DNA from: Phalacrocorax aristotelis
Taxonomy: Eukaryota > Chordata > Aves > Suliformes > Phalacrocoracidae
Direction of reading: 5' to 3'
DNA: 64,000 nucleotides
Assembly (NCBI RefSeq): GCF_949628215.1
Contig: NC_134283.1
Location: forward strand, 11,841,638-11,905,637
In this document: positions 12,851-26,800 of the stretch, piece by piece
Position numbering within the stretch: position 1 is the first letter of the stretch
Layout: every line of letters starts with the position of its first letter
Program-made: the position numbers and the translations under genes
The notes under the pieces: generated by a model
What the model was told of the DNA's origin: nothing
Databases searched by the model: none
Seen by the model: the letters and a program-made list of their open reading frames with translations, nothing else

Positions 12851-13569
12851 CTCATCCTTCCAAAAAATGAAACTCTCTGGGAACCAGAACAAGACATGAT
12901 GCTAGAGCATTGCCTCACAGGCTGAGCAATGGCAGGAGTGAGAAGGGAAGCCTAAAAGTAAATTGAAGGGAAAAAAGGGAGAGTGCTTTTGAAAGTAGGT
13001 GCAGATGGTAACAAGAGGGAATTGGTGCTGCTTTCTACCAGGGTGCAAAGATGCTGGTTGTCCTTTTGCTGAGGACTGTGATGGATACGAATGTGAGACT
13101 GGACCTACCATGAGAACTCCCCGTTTTCTAAGAAATACGTTAAAAGAACTTGACTACGTTGTACTTACAGGCTATTTATTTGACATGCTGTAGAAACTTG
13201 CTTTTCATTAAGTGAAGAGAGAAAGTGAATCTGAGCTAATAGCTTAATTTATAAAAGAAAGCGTCTTTTCCTCAGCATGCTTAATGAAGGAGTTGAGCTG
13301 AAGCAGAGAAGGCAGTAGAAGGCAGCTTCGGTGAGGTCTGAGTGAGCCACCCTCACGTGTCTGGCATGGGATAGCAGTGGCCATTGGGCCAGCAAATAGT
13401 TAGATCTAGCAGCTATTAGCTTTTATTTTGGGGCACTTTTGAAATCTCTGTTTCAAGGTGCATGCCTGCAGAAGCAAGGGATGCTTGGGTTCCCAACAAC
13501 GGCTAGCATCGAGACACTGAAACACTGCTAGCAGTTCTCCCAGTGCTGATGGGTTTTGGGAAGACTCTC

Positions 13570-13607
13570 CCTGTACGGGCAAGCCGTACAGCCCCTGTAC
13601 GGGCAAG
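13570..13607. repeat. Direct repeat overlapping a small hairpin
   Basis: The 14-mer CCTGTACGGGCAAG occurs at 13570-13583 and again at 13594-13607. The first copy also forms a hairpin, GTACGG at 13573-13578 with CCGTAC at 13584-13589 around a five-base loop. No function is evident. Confidence 0.85.
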
Positions 13608-16012
13608 ACGGTGTTATACTAACACATAATATGGCACAATATTAACAATGGGTCTCTTTGTGAAGGCCTTTTCTCCAGCAGCTGTTAGTGGCTGTAATTC
13701 AATTTCTCGAGGACTCAGACTTCCTCACTTAGGGCTCCTCTTAGCCCAGGTGAATCAGGCTGCCCTGTCTATGCTAATAATATGTGTTTTCACATAAACC
13801 CTGACCTTCTCTCTTTGTATCCATGCTGCCATGCAGCTGGTAAACTTACCTGGGGGGTAGATAATGAACGAGTGGAGCTAGCAGCTACACAGAAGAGTGA
13901 GAAGGATGGGTTGTGGCATAGAGCAAATGTCTGGAGTCATCTTCTTTGTCTGGATGAAGAGCTGTGTCTCTCCAAAAACAGATGACCGAGGGTGAGGACT
14001 GTGTGTTCAGTTGCTTTAATTCCTATGGGAACACTGGAGTGGAGAAAAACTGGAGAAAAATATAAAAGTTTAGAAATGTCCATGGATGATTCTTGAGAAA
14101 TGTGCTTAGAAAATTAGATAAATAACACAAACCCAAAGGAAAAACCCAGCAGTGTTCAGAGCTCTCCATGACAGGCTGCAAATAGGACCCCTCTTTCCTG
14201 AGTGGAACTGAAAGAGAAATATTAGGAAAATCTGTTTAGATTTTTTGCCATTGTATGGTATGGCTGGTATCTCATCTGCTACCTGTTAAGGAGCAATGTT
14301 TAGTTACAGCATCCTATTTACTGCCATCCTTTTTCATTTGAGCATGTGTAATTTAAAGTCATTTGAAGAACTAGCAGTGTGAAACAAACTGTCTGAAGTG
14401 CACAAGGTTATTTCCTTAAAATACGGTCTTTAATGACATGCAGAAAGGGGCTTGCTTATTTTCCTCCAGGCAGCCTTTGATTTTGCGGAGTTACTTTGAG
14501 TCCAGCTTTGTATAAAGTTGCCTTGGGAAGGCAATAGTAATCACTTTTCCTAAGGGAGAGAGGGGCCAAGTCCACTTCTGCGTACCACAGGGACAGTGGG
14601 GAGGCACCAGCACTGTTTTTGGCCCCGTAAATGAAGAAACCTATTTCTGAAGATGCTTTGTTTACCAAGCAGGGCTGAAATGAAGAACTGTGTCAGACCT
14701 TTCATTTCCACAGAATAAACTGTGAAGAGGTTTCCCCTCTCCCCCACCCTCATCTCACAAGCAATTGGCTTAAAATTAGTTCTGACTCACTTGCCAGATT
14801 GCTGGTAGGTAGTTCAGAGCTAACATCTCTGTTGGGGAGAGAGGCCAGTGCTGTTTAAAAAAACCTTTCTCTGAGTGCACACAGCCTGGCATGGGGCTGA
14901 GACATAGGTGCTCTGGGATCTTCCCTCTGTGCCATGGACTTTGCTTGGGATGTTATGTCTATTTTAAAAACCTCTGGGTTGTTTTCTTATGTTTCCTGTC
15001 AGAGTGCAAACCACCAGCCTCATGCCTTGGGTTGCCTGCCCAACCTGTGAACTGTGACAATTAAAACAAATTCCTGATTTGTGCAAAATGCCCTGGTCTC
15101 TCCATGTGACACGGGGTTTAGTGACACGTGGCTGTCCCAGAGGGGACATCCCAGAGCAGGTGAGCAATCTCCTAATGCATTTCCCATCCAGCATCCTGCA
15201 CTGCAGCTGCCCTGGTCGTAGGGCCGAGAGGAGTCTGAATGTCACTGGTAGAGGAAACATGTCAGGTGCAATCATCCATACTGCCTTCAGCAAGTGCAAT
15301 GGTAGGATCAAAGGTCTAAAGCTCCAGTAAACAGAACAAAACAACAGATAAAAGGTCTAAAATAAAATGTTCTAACTTGGAGCTCATGGACGGGCTCACC
15401 CTCGTCCCCAATTTAGGATTAGCTTTTCACTTGCTCCCTTTATTTCCTTCTTTCTTCAGGTGTCTTTGCTATGGGTTTTAAGTAACATTCTTTGTTTAGG
15501 GGGTATGATATAAATAATTAAAATCCTTACCTCTGTAATTTTCCCTGTATTGACAAAGCCTGATAGCTTCCCTGCTGAAGGCACTGCCAGCTCTCCAGTG
15601 CAGACGTGGTTGGCAGAGACAAAGCCCTTGGCTGGGAACATAAAGCTACTTCTTCTGGTGAACTTAAAACTTTAAATTAACTCTGTTAAAAGTTGCTTTT
15701 ATTCAGGCCTCTCTGAACCTAGACCTCCCTGAAGGCATCCCAGCAGCCCCACGAGTGCCATTACACTATTGCACTGTAAGTTCTCCAGGACATGGACTGT
15801 CTCATCCCATGGAGCTGTGATGTGTCCTGCCCAATGGCTCCAACTCTATGCACAGCTCTAGGAACTGTTGCAGCACATGCACTACTAAACGGCAATAAGT
15901 GACATGACAATGACATTCAGGCAATAGTATCACTGAAATATATTCCCACGCCAACCACCTCAGCCATTTTGCCGTAAAGCTCTTCCAAAAATGACAGTGG
16001 GAAATAGGAAAA

Positions 16013-16038
16013 GGTTTGGTTTTGTTTTTTTTTTTTTT
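16013..16038. repeat. GGTTTGG plus poly-T low-complexity tract
   Basis: This GGTTTGGTTTTG word runs into an uninterrupted T run. It is one of several tracts with this build in the window. It is not a clear retroposon tail because no element body is recognisable beside it. Confidence 0.8.
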
Positions 16039-19000
16039 ACTTTTGATAGTCTTCAGAACACCAAAAGTTATTTTTACTGAAGCTGTCAAGGAAAAAATAC
16101 CATGTTGAGGCAGAGGACGAGCTTAAAACAACTCAGAGCAGGAGCTGAAAGAGCAGTTCTCCACATCCAAACGCCTGCTGGGGCTCTTGCCTCCACCAGC
16201 TCTCTGCTCCAGTCTAGTTTTGTCCAGGAACTGGGGGTGCCTGACCAGAAAAGGGCTGGGACACCTGGGCATCAGAAGGCACTGGGAAGAGACAAGAGGC
16301 ATCTGGACAAAGTGGTGCTCCCTTCACTGTCCAGTCCATGGTACCTGGGAGCAGAAGGTGGGCATTTCTCCTTTCAGGATTCTGTACAAGGGAGAGTAGG
16401 GTGGCACCATCAAAAGTTGTAGCCTTGCTAATGTGCAGCATGTCCTGCTGTTGCTGTCCCAGCCAACAAATATTGAATAAGGTTCAGCTGAGGCTGGGCC
16501 ATGGGGGATCATTTCCACTGCTGGAATGGGGAGAGCCAAAAATTGTCATGAAAGCAAAAGGAAAGGAAGTGATGTGAGATCAGATGCTTGCATGATTTTG
16601 TATTTCAGAAAGTCCAAAGGGACTGTAAAGCTGTCAAAAAAAAGGTTCAGTCTGGTTCTGCATCTTTCTTCTACTCAAGCAGGCAGCGTGCATGGCAGCC
16701 TGCTTCAAAGCACACGTCAAATGGAAATGTCATCGCTAATACTCAGTAATTGCCATATCTTGTCCCTGTAATATACTGTGTTAGTAGGCAGGCAGTATTT
16801 TACTGAAAGCATGGCAAAATGCAGTCCTGATTTAATGCATGCTCACGTGTGTTATGGATGGGGAAGGGAGGCACAGAGAGTGGCAATGTGGTGCCCCATG
16901 AGCCAGCCGGAATGAGGCCATGTCCGCAGGGCTTCGCATGCCGCCCATGGCCACCCAGCGACTCCTCATCCCACTCGCAGGCTCATGTGTGGTGGCTCCT
17001 GTTTGGAGTTAGCTGTTGTTGTCTGTCTGACATGTGAAATAATTGAATCAAGTACACCTGGCATGTTAACAACTCATTTTGAGTCTCAAGAGAAAATACA
17101 GCCTTTTGAGCTAACACAGCGCGCAGTGGAGGGGGGGAGAGGGATGTGCTGGAAGATGGTTTTAGCTGTTGTTAATAATGTGGTTTGCCTGGAATTTGAG
17201 ATGGTTATTAAAGGTGCTGTGTTTTACATTTTGTCTTCCCATACCTATATTTTTCTAAAAACATGACATGTGAAATGTAGATTAGGGTACATCAAAACCT
17301 CCTGGTTCCAGGAGCATTGACTTAGATGTGAATGCTTGAATTTCATCAGGCTTGAGGACACCTTCCTGAGCAAAAGCAGGCTGCCCAGCCACTGGAGGAA
17401 GTTAAACACAAGGGAGAAATAATTTCTTTGTTCAACTGCTGCCAAACAACAGATACTTAACAAAGCACACATCTAAACAAACATCTTCAATATTTTTTTA
17501 GCCATATTTTATAGCTATCACTCTCAAGACTGAAGGACAGACATGCCAAAATACCTTGGTAGAAACATAAGAAACTTTGGGGTTTGAAATAATTCTATAA
17601 ATCTCTGTCCTGCTCCATTCCCCGACCTGTACCTCTGTCTGTCATTGCCCTGGCCAGCCAGAGGGAAGAAACATCTTGGAGAGTGAAGAAAGACTCATCT
17701 TCCTCGAGCCTGCAGACTGTGCATTAGTGCTCTGCGTGGCACAGGTAAACAAAGAGCCTGATGGGGAAGGATAAATACACCAGAATAGTGAGCAGTACCA
17801 ACATTACCCCATAAATGGCATGCCTTAGATAAAAGTAGCTGCAGCATGTCGGTAGAGATGTGATGGCCATATCCTGCTCCAAGTGGGATCCAGCAAGCCA
17901 GGATTCACTTCATGGAAGTTAGCAGATGCTCCATATTTGCATCAGCAAAATCACAGATGGAACTGGGTTTTCTGAAACGTCTGAAGGGGAGTATGCGTAT
18001 CCCGACAGATCGAGTGCGGTTGGATCCAGCCCAGGAGTGGCAGGGCTGGGGCGCCATTTTTGTTTTTTAATAACTCCGGGTTTTAGCACTGCCACTTATT
18101 ATTGCAGCGGCTAACAGGGGACCTACAGGAAAATCCAGTTTTATTGAAACTGAAAAGGTCAGTTTTGTTGAACGTTTCCATGGTGAAAATAATAAATTAA
18201 ATATATTCAGACTTTTCAAGCTACTCAGATCTACTGGCTGACCAACTGGAAGATTTTCCTGCAAGCTATTTTAATAGTATCTTGTTGCACAGCTTTCTTG
18301 TGTGGGGTGGGCTTGTTTTTTTTTTCACTGACCACACCCCCACACCCCAATTTTTCTCTTTGTTAAGCCAGATTCTTCAATCTTTGCAGTGCTATAGATG
18401 GACAAACCACTGTCAGGACGCTTGCGAAGGGGTCCAAAGCCCCCTGGGAAGGCAGCTTTTCAGTATCACCATTTCTGCCTCATCATGAAGGCCCAGATTT
18501 GCTTCCCCTTCTTCAGTTGTGTGTGAAGGCTTCTGTTGACTGTCCCGCTAAGAGGTGTTTTGAGCAAATATTCCTTCATTTGCCTCTGGCAAATGCCACT
18601 TGGGACTCGGCTGTTTCCCACTGATGTCAGTGAGGTCTTTCCTTTGTGTTCACTGCTGGTAGGGTTAGTTTGTAATGGGATACATTTTATTAGGGCTCAG
18701 ATTGATTTGGTCAATTTGTCAGGTAAGTATGATCCCTCTTTCATTCCCTGAGCATTGGATGGTATTTGCAGCTACTGTCAACTTGGCAAGAAGAGATACA
18801 GGCACCCTTCTCTGGGGTGCTTGCTGCACCTTGAAATGGCCCTCCTGTTGTCTGCATTACAAACCTGCAGAAAATACCTGCCCCAGCAAAGGCATGCTGG
18901 AGCCCAAGAGGCTTCTCTCTGAGTGGTGACTCCTAGGATGGAGCAGCTAACACATTTCTTGTTCAGTGGTTGTAACTAAATGCCCAGTCCTGCTCTATGA

Positions 19001-22000
19001 ATTTTCAAATAATTTCTCATCAGTCTTGCATGCTTTCCACATTTCTTTTCCCTTCTGCTTGTTACTGAGGTGCCATAGGCATAAAAGTAAGGTCTTCCCT
19101 TTTAAAGAGTTCATCTGCTCCTACCACTCACTGCTAATTACTTCTTTCTTCACATAATTTTGATAAAAGCTCTCTCAGTAACTGGCTATGGTGGCATCTC
19201 CTACAGGGTTTCTTACCTTCTGCAGTGTTCAGTGCTGTCACTGTGGAAGTCTTTTGCATGATCACATAGAAGGGGGTCCTGTCACCTCCCCGGCTGTTCT
19301 GTAGACATCAAAATATGTGTGAATTATTACAAAGGTACAAAGAAAAGATGGCACTGGGAAAGGAGAGCTCTGCTTCACAGTTAGGCTATCACCCCTATCC
19401 TGATCGTAGATGCCAGGGTGGTCACAGCCATGACTCCTATGCTGTGTTGACAAAGTCCTGCATATCTCTTGCTGGATTTTAACCTGGAGACTGCCTGAGT
19501 GCACAAAGCACAGGCTGGCCATGGCCTGGGGGGCTGGTATCACTGGTGGCTTATCCCCATGGGGAGCCTTGAGCACCAGCAAGGTGGTGTGATATTGCTG
19601 CCACCCATCCTGCTAGCCAGCTCCAGCGGATGAGGGGTGCAGAGAAGAGGGGAGAGCATGTCAATGGGAGATTCCCTGCAAAGACCAGGACTAAAGTAAT
19701 TTTGTTTCAAAACTTATTTTGCATGGATGTTGGTACCTTGAAATAATCCCTGAGCAGGCAAGCCAGTGCCAAGGAATCAGTCTTGGGCTACTTGACTGCA
19801 CCTTGTCACCATCACTTGTGTATTTTGGGTGCTGCTCACACCACCCCAGGGGTGTGGGGAAGCTGTGAGCTACAGACCCCTCTTTTCCCAGCACCAAGTG
19901 GCGCTGGTGACTGAGCCCAGCCAGTTTGTACAGGCAGCAGGCCCTTGAGGAGGCAATTGTCATGTTAATGCAAGACTTGCCTGGGTTTTATAATCTTGGA
20001 TCTGTGCCCTTGCTCCCTCCTGCCCCAGACTCTTCTTTTTATCGTGGCTTCTCCTTCTGCTCTGGTTGCTGCTCACCCCTGCACAACCTTTTTACCACTT
20101 GAGCAGCTTTTCTCTTGGAATCACAAAAAGCCAGGAATGGCTGTATCTCATATTTTACTTGCCAGACACAACTGTATGTAAGTTGAGGAAATTAGCTTTG
20201 GTTGGGTTTTTTCTTTCTCTCTCTTTTTTTTTTCTTTTCTTCTTTTTGCCCACAGTAGACTGCAATATATATAACACGGTAATCCTCATATAATATCCTC
20301 ATAGTTTTTATAGCTCCCAGTTTTCCTATATCTTTATACCTGCCAGTTTCTCTACACAGTACCATACACCATATGGCAGCGTGTAGTTGGTGGGAGGTTG
20401 GGTAGTGCTCCTCATCTTACCTACCTTTCCACCCTCCACCACAGCTGCTGCTTCATGCAGAATACTCTCTCTGGTGGGTTTTTCCCACATGCACATGCAT
20501 AAAAAATTCCCAACCTAATAGCTTTTAGCTATCATAGCTGACTTCAGAGGTGTTCTTCAGTCTGTACAACTAAGAGCCATTTCATTTTGCATTCAATGCA
20601 ACATGAGTTGGAGACTGAAGATATGGAAAACAAGTAGATTGCAAACTTTGGTTATCCACTGCTACCGTGAGTTTGTATTCACACTACACTGCACACGCAT
20701 GTACACATACTTGCTTACTTACTCAATAGGGTTTCGTTGTTTCTCAGAGCAGACAGTTTTGCTATTAAAAGCTGTAAAATTTTTTGTTTTTAAAAACAGA
20801 TGAACACCCACAAGTTGGTGCGTATGGGACTTTGTTCTTCTCCTTTTCTCAGTGACAGTTTAAATGTAGCCAGCAAACTGAGAAGAGACCAAACATCTTT
20901 GTGACCAAAATGAAGGCCCAGCAAGTAGCTGGCTTAGTCTCAGTTTCTTAGGGAATATGGTGAATTCTGCAGAATTACTCATTTACTACACAAATGAAAT
21001 AAAATGGGTCCTTGCCCCTTTCTCCCACTGGATAAATCTAATCCACTGTGACAGAATATTACTGTGATGTATGGTATTGCAGGATTACCAAGATGGAGAG
21101 AAAGAAGAAATACTCCCAAATAATTACTACTAATCATTATTTACTTTACAGCTGAACTGGAGGGCCTGCTTTTACTTGGGAACTGTACATGGTCATAGAA
21201 AGATAACATAGGCCAGCGTGGGGAGGGAAGGAGAGGAATCATCCCCAGTGCAAGGATAAAGACATGAGGAACAGGGACCTTGAGGAAGTCACTCAAGATG
21301 AAGCAAGGAATCTGTGGCAGAGCTGGAGCTCACTGAAGAGTCCTGGTGCAGCAGTACCTTATCTGAAAGATCATCTTTCCTCTTAATAATAATTAATATT
21401 ATCTCTCAAATAAGATTTTATGTATGTTTAAATTTAATATCTCATCCTTCAGGAAGGGCTCAATCCTGCTAGGTATTACAAACAATCTGGGCTGGTTTAG
21501 ATCTGTTGGGAGCTGAGGATGCTACTCTTTTTCTCAATCAAGCCCTTAGCGAAGCTGATGCTATTGACAGATTACCATTTATAGCTCTTTATTGCTTACT
21601 CCTTTCCTGCTTAGTTCTCCTTCCCTCTCTCAGAGCAAGCATAATGTACAGCCCATGTAAATACAAAACATTAAGCAATTACTGGGTTATTTCAGATGCA
21701 GTGCTAATAATATATCATTTCTGAAAACCACAGCTTCAGATGTAGGGCATGCTGTACCAGTCGTCTCATACGATACTCACTAGAAAGTGAGCTCAGCCAT
21801 TACTGTTGTATCCCTGAGTTATTACTCACCTACCCCATGAAAGAAAGGGGAGTCCCGGAGGTTAATGTGGTTAGTAAAGCAATCTGAGGAAGCTGAGCTT
21901 TTATCTGCTTACACAGTGTACAGAAGATATTTAAATAGCAGACTTCAATCTCCTGCTCTTGTCTGCTGACTCCTACATCACTGTCTTGATTTTGTAATGA

Positions 22001-23019
22001 CTGCCAGTTTTCTGCTGAAATAAGAAACGGTCAATCTGAGAATTTGGTATGTACGAGGTCCCTCAGGCAAATTGCCTGGCACCAGTGTTAAGAGGCTAGA
22101 TGTGGGTTTCTTGCTGAAAATGAAGACTTCTGAATTTGTGTGGCTTTTGTGCCCTTCTGTACCACTCAGCCCTGGGATATGTCCTGGAAGCGGCCTGAGC
22201 AGAGTGATGTGGTCAGCCGTCCGGGCAGCAGTGCATTTCTGAAGGGGACGAGGGGCAGGGACTTGGCCACGCACCCACTCCCCCAGCCCTGGGAGGTCAC
22301 GTCCCACCACTTCGCCTCTGCATCCTTGGTGCTCTGTGTCTGGGCAAACAGGGAAAAAATGCTATTGCCTCTCTTCAGGACAGGAATATTGCCCCAGCCT
22401 TGTCTGTGCAGAGGGACTTGCAGTGCTTTTAGTCTGATGCAAACGAAGAACTGCTCCAAAACCCTCCTTGGGGCTCGGTGGTGCATTAACACTAACATCA
22501 ACACACCAGTAATACTAAGTCATATTATGTCTGCGTTGCTCCCACTGCCCATAAGCTCACATCAAAATGGTGGGGCATTGAAGGCCCATACGATGTCAGC
22601 CTGTGTGTGACTAGCACTGCCATAAAGTGTGTTGCTGCCACCAGCTGAGGCACTTGATGCTCTGGACCACTTCCCTTTGCAATGCATACAATGTATTTGA
22701 GGGTGTTAAATTCTTTAATAAGCACTGAAGGCACTTTGGTAGGGCAGGCTCAGTGAAGTTTGTGCTGCCTGTGTTATGCCTGTTCAGTGGGAAAACAGCA
22801 GAATGAATCTCTGGAGCTGTCAATCCAGCACCTCCACCACTGCTGAAGTCCCTAAAAAAGATGTTTTTAAAGAAAGGTATGGATGCATTGTGCTTCCTTG
22901 GAGTACAGAGTTGGAAAAAAAGCTAAGATGTGCTCAGAAAACCCACTTGCTGCTATTTATAGGCTTCATTGCTCCACCAAATAATCCGTCTTCTGAATTT
23001 CTGAAGTTTGTTTGGTAAA

Positions 23020-23170
23020 ATATTAAAATCAATGCATTGCGGGTCCTCATGGCATAGCAGGCTCAGAGTGACTCAGCGACAGCATGCTAACCTCTCAGCT
23101 TTGCAAATTACTGTGCCCTGTGCTAATTATTTCTGCTTTAATAGATTTTACTTTGAATAGAAACATGGCT
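23020..23170. promoter_or_regulatory. Candidate conserved regulatory element
   Basis: Within 150 bases there are TGACTCAGC at 23069-23077 (AP-1 or Maf type), TTGCAAAT at 23101-23108 (octamer-like) and TAATTA at 23124-23129 (homeodomain). There is no repeat and no open frame of note. This is an inference from motif grouping only. Confidence 0.35.
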
Positions 23171-23689
23171 GAATCCAGTCAGGAGCAGCTCCTTGACATG
23201 GCCCAAGGCTCGCTCTGAGGCGCAGACCTGTGCTCTGGAGCCTGGCCTTTGCAGAGAAGGGCTGGCCAGCTCTGCGGATGCTGGCCTCAGATGGCAGCAC
23301 TGGTTTTTCCTTTAGCAGTGATAAATGAGTTTTTACTGATGGATTTTTGGCTGGCCTTTTCCAGGCACTTGGCTCACAGCTGAGCTAGTTGTCATAGCAG
23401 TAATGGGACTGCCTATGATCCCAATAAGGGGTCAGTTTGCTGATGGATTATATTGACCTTTCCTTTTTAACTTGGAATGTGAAAAACGTGCTTCTTATGT
23501 TTTCTTGAAAATACCTGATCTGTGATTCCAGTTTGGGACCCTTGGCATATGGGGGTGCTCAGATGGGAAGGGTTGGTTGACAGAAAGAGATGCAAATCGT
23601 AGGAGTGGGCTGCGATTTTGATCTTTGAACCTTGTTAAATTTGGAGTACTAGAGGGCACATTTTTGGTGCAGTGTCCATATTTAATTTG

Positions 23690-23800
23690 TGTTTGTGTAG
23701 GAATAAGCAGTGCTCATTTACCTCTGCATCATTTACCAATTACATAAACAACATTTATAATTATGATTAATTTATTTAGATTTTCTCTTGTGGGGTTTCC
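23690..23800. promoter_or_regulatory. Candidate conserved AT-rich element
   Basis: This AT-rich block carries ACATAAACAAC (forkhead-like), TTATAATTATGA and TGATTAAT at 23764-23771, which fits a PBX-HOX composite site. It is not simple-sequence DNA. A regulatory role is inferred. Confidence 0.3.
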
Positions 23801-26800
23801 ATGAGCACAGAGACTTAGAGAGCATTAAAAGAATATGACTAGGTTACTAGCAAGGCATTATTTCAGGCTTGCTCTGACTGTATGTAACTCCCATTTGATT
23901 CAGTGTGCGAGTGCAGTGACCACAACCTAGTTCTTCAGGGAGATGATACAACTCTTCCAAGCTGAACATTGAATGACAGCCTATTTGGATGGCCCTGATT
24001 ATAACCTGCAACAGGACCAAGGCAGGTTTGTTTCTGGGAAAGGGTCTAAGCTTGGGGCACTGTATGCAAGTCTCCACATGCCTTGCTTATAATGTGCTTG
24101 TCTTGGGAACATACAGAAGTTTCCAGTGTCAGGCCTGTGCTTTTGTTAAATTCAGAATTTCAGTGCATTTAAGCAGTGGTAATCAATAGTTCTTCACATC
24201 TTTCCTTCTGATGTGCAGAATGTGCTGAGCAGGGCTGAGAGGTGCAGCTGTGAGTAACAGGCTGTTATTTATTCCTTTGGGAGACACTGGCCTGATTTGG
24301 TAAAATGATAATTTTTTGGAAGAAAAATTTTGATTTCTTGTAGAAGCCTTAAGAAGCTGCAGAAATAAATATTTTAGCTCAGAACTGGAGAAAATTAAAA
24401 TGTTTTCAGCTTTCCCATAAAAAGTGGACTTCTCCAGGAAAAAAACCAAACAAACCACATTTCTGCCACTTCCTGTTCTGTAACCCTCCCCTCAGACATC
24501 CCCCACAAAAATTCCCCAATGCATTCATAAAAGAAAATTAGAAGGAAAAATTTCAAGCAACCTTGGTATTTACAAAGGGAATTTTTATCAGCTCTCAGTT
24601 GCAGAAGAAAATCTAATTCCTGCAGAAGAAGCAACCCAGACATTTCTCTTTTAGTGACTTTCAACCACAAGCATCAGTTGGTGATGTATTGGCCAAAGTC
24701 TAGTCAAGAGAGTGGGATATGGATAGCACTGTAAGAGCAGGGGGGAGATTGGCAGATAGCCTTTTCTTACGTTTTGCAGAAGAAATGGCAAATCTGTATT
24801 ATTTCCTATCCTTAAATAACTTGCCATAGTCCAAAGCTACTCTCAGTAGTTAGCCAAAGCTCACAGTGACTTACAATAATTTCACTGAGTTAGCCATTTA
24901 AACCAATAATGCTGGAACTGAGGCATGTACCAGTACACCAGTATTAAGCACCCAGTCCCTGTGGCTTATAATTAGGGCAGGAGAGGAGCCAACCTTCTAA
25001 TCTGCTGTTCCTCCAAGAGTGGCAGAACTGCGGGGCTGCCCCATGTGCTCTTGGGGCTGCTAAACAGTTGATTATTCCGTAGATAGCACACATGGGAAAA
25101 CAGGCGACTGGGAGGGCTCCTGGCTAGGAGAGCCCTGGCTCAGGCACCTCCTGAGTTCCAATTTCTGCTAAGAGTCAGGCGTGGGGAAAGGAGCCTGCTT
25201 TGTCCATGCTGGCACCCAGGCTCTTCTCAGGGAATGTTTCAATGGAATAGATGAATTTTCCTTTTTGGGGGGGAGGTAGGGGGAAGTTGATTAATTGATA
25301 TTTTCTGACAAGACGTGTTTTGCCAGAAAATCCCTACCCACTCCTAATTAGAGGGCTGTATCTGGCCTCTGTGTTTTAGGTTTATAATTCTGCTTGGAGA
25401 CCAGATGGTGAATTTTTACCACTGAGAGCAATTTCCTAAAAATCTGTTTAGTATTCTAGCAGTTTGCAGGATGGGGAAAAAATTTTAAAAATGCTTAGGG
25501 GCAAATTTTCTGCTTATTGCACAGGAAGTTTTAACACATAATAACTGCAATTGGGTGGGTAACTTGCTACACTGGAAATTTACTTTTTCATATCTTGAGA
25601 TTATAAGGCAAGGAGATTTTCTATGTAAACTTTGGAGGTTTTGCCTTTTTAGATCTCAACTTTGTAACTAAGAGGAAGCAGACAAGGTTTGTAATGCATA
25701 GAGAAGGGAAACATGCACTACTGCTTTAGTCAAAACAGGCTGAAATAGCTCAGGTAGACTTCTGCTAGTTGGCAATGTTACCATTTCTTAAAGAAATCAT
25801 GTCGTAATTGAATCTAATGTTTGTGCTGGAAGCTGAATACATGTCCAATGGGAATTAGACCTATGTAATGCAGAGCAGGGGTGCGTAATTAAGGTGCATC
25901 ATAACTAGAGATTGTTAGATTTGCATGATATCCCCATTTTCAAGGCACCTGCGACATCTGTCCCCAAATGAACTCAATTACATTAAGAAACTTTCCAATG
26001 ATTTGGGTCAGAGGAGAAGTGAGAAAGATAGGACTTCAACATCGTGGTTTAGGTAGGGGCAGAGGCGTGCTTTGAGGTGAGCCATCTGATGGTCTCTAGT
26101 GTTTAACAGGACATGGGGATCTGAACTGCACCACAGATCATAACATTATTTTAGCAAATACCTAATGCTTTTTCTGCTCTGAAAGCTTTGATTTCCTGAG
26201 CAAGGGGAAGCTCTGTTGTAGGTGAACAAGCTAAATCTGATCCAAATTAAACCCACAATCTGCACATGCTGGAGATGTGAAGGGTCTCAGCACCTGCTGC
26301 TTTGGTGTCCTGAACCCACTCCAGCTGAACCAAATTACTTGCTAATGGCAACACTGCTGAAACCATCTATATGGCTGCCTGGTTCTCTGCTTCTTCAGCA
26401 CTGAGTGGGTCTCTTGGTGGGAGGAAAAGCAGTCTGAAGACTGTTTTGAATGAGCTTGGTGAATGCTAGCCTCTGGAAGAGTACCACAAAGGGCAGCAGG
26501 GCCTGGGAATGGGGACCAAGGAGCTGGAAGCTGAAACAGCAAAGTTTGATGCATAAAGAAAAGCTGAGAAAAAAATGCAGGTTCTGTGCTATCAAGATTA
26601 GGAGGAATTAAATTCTGTCTGTGGCTCCAAAATATTCATAATTAGGCCTGACTGGAAGATCTGATATGCTTTAAAGGTTTTGACAGTGACTGAGACATGG
26701 ATAACTTGGGGTGAGAGTTTTTTTAACTTTGACTTCCACGTTGCTCTTGGCAATTGTAGTAAGCAGGTTGGATGAGTAATTAATTTTAGTTTTAAAAGTT

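Larger units (their letters stand above)
12851..21300. other. Gene-free intergenic stretch
   Basis: I see no supportable gene or RNA. The stretch has a 14-base direct repeat with a hairpin at 13570-13607, a GGTTTGG-plus-T tract at 16013-16038 and a pyrimidine tract at about 20209-20247. The remaining open frames are scattered on both strands with no family resemblance. Confidence 0.6.

Noticed and set aside
22140..22610. A 156-codon + strand open frame
   Set aside because: The composition is ordinary and no known domain is seen. An opposite-strand frame of similar size overlaps it, and a few frames of this length are expected by chance in 64 kb.
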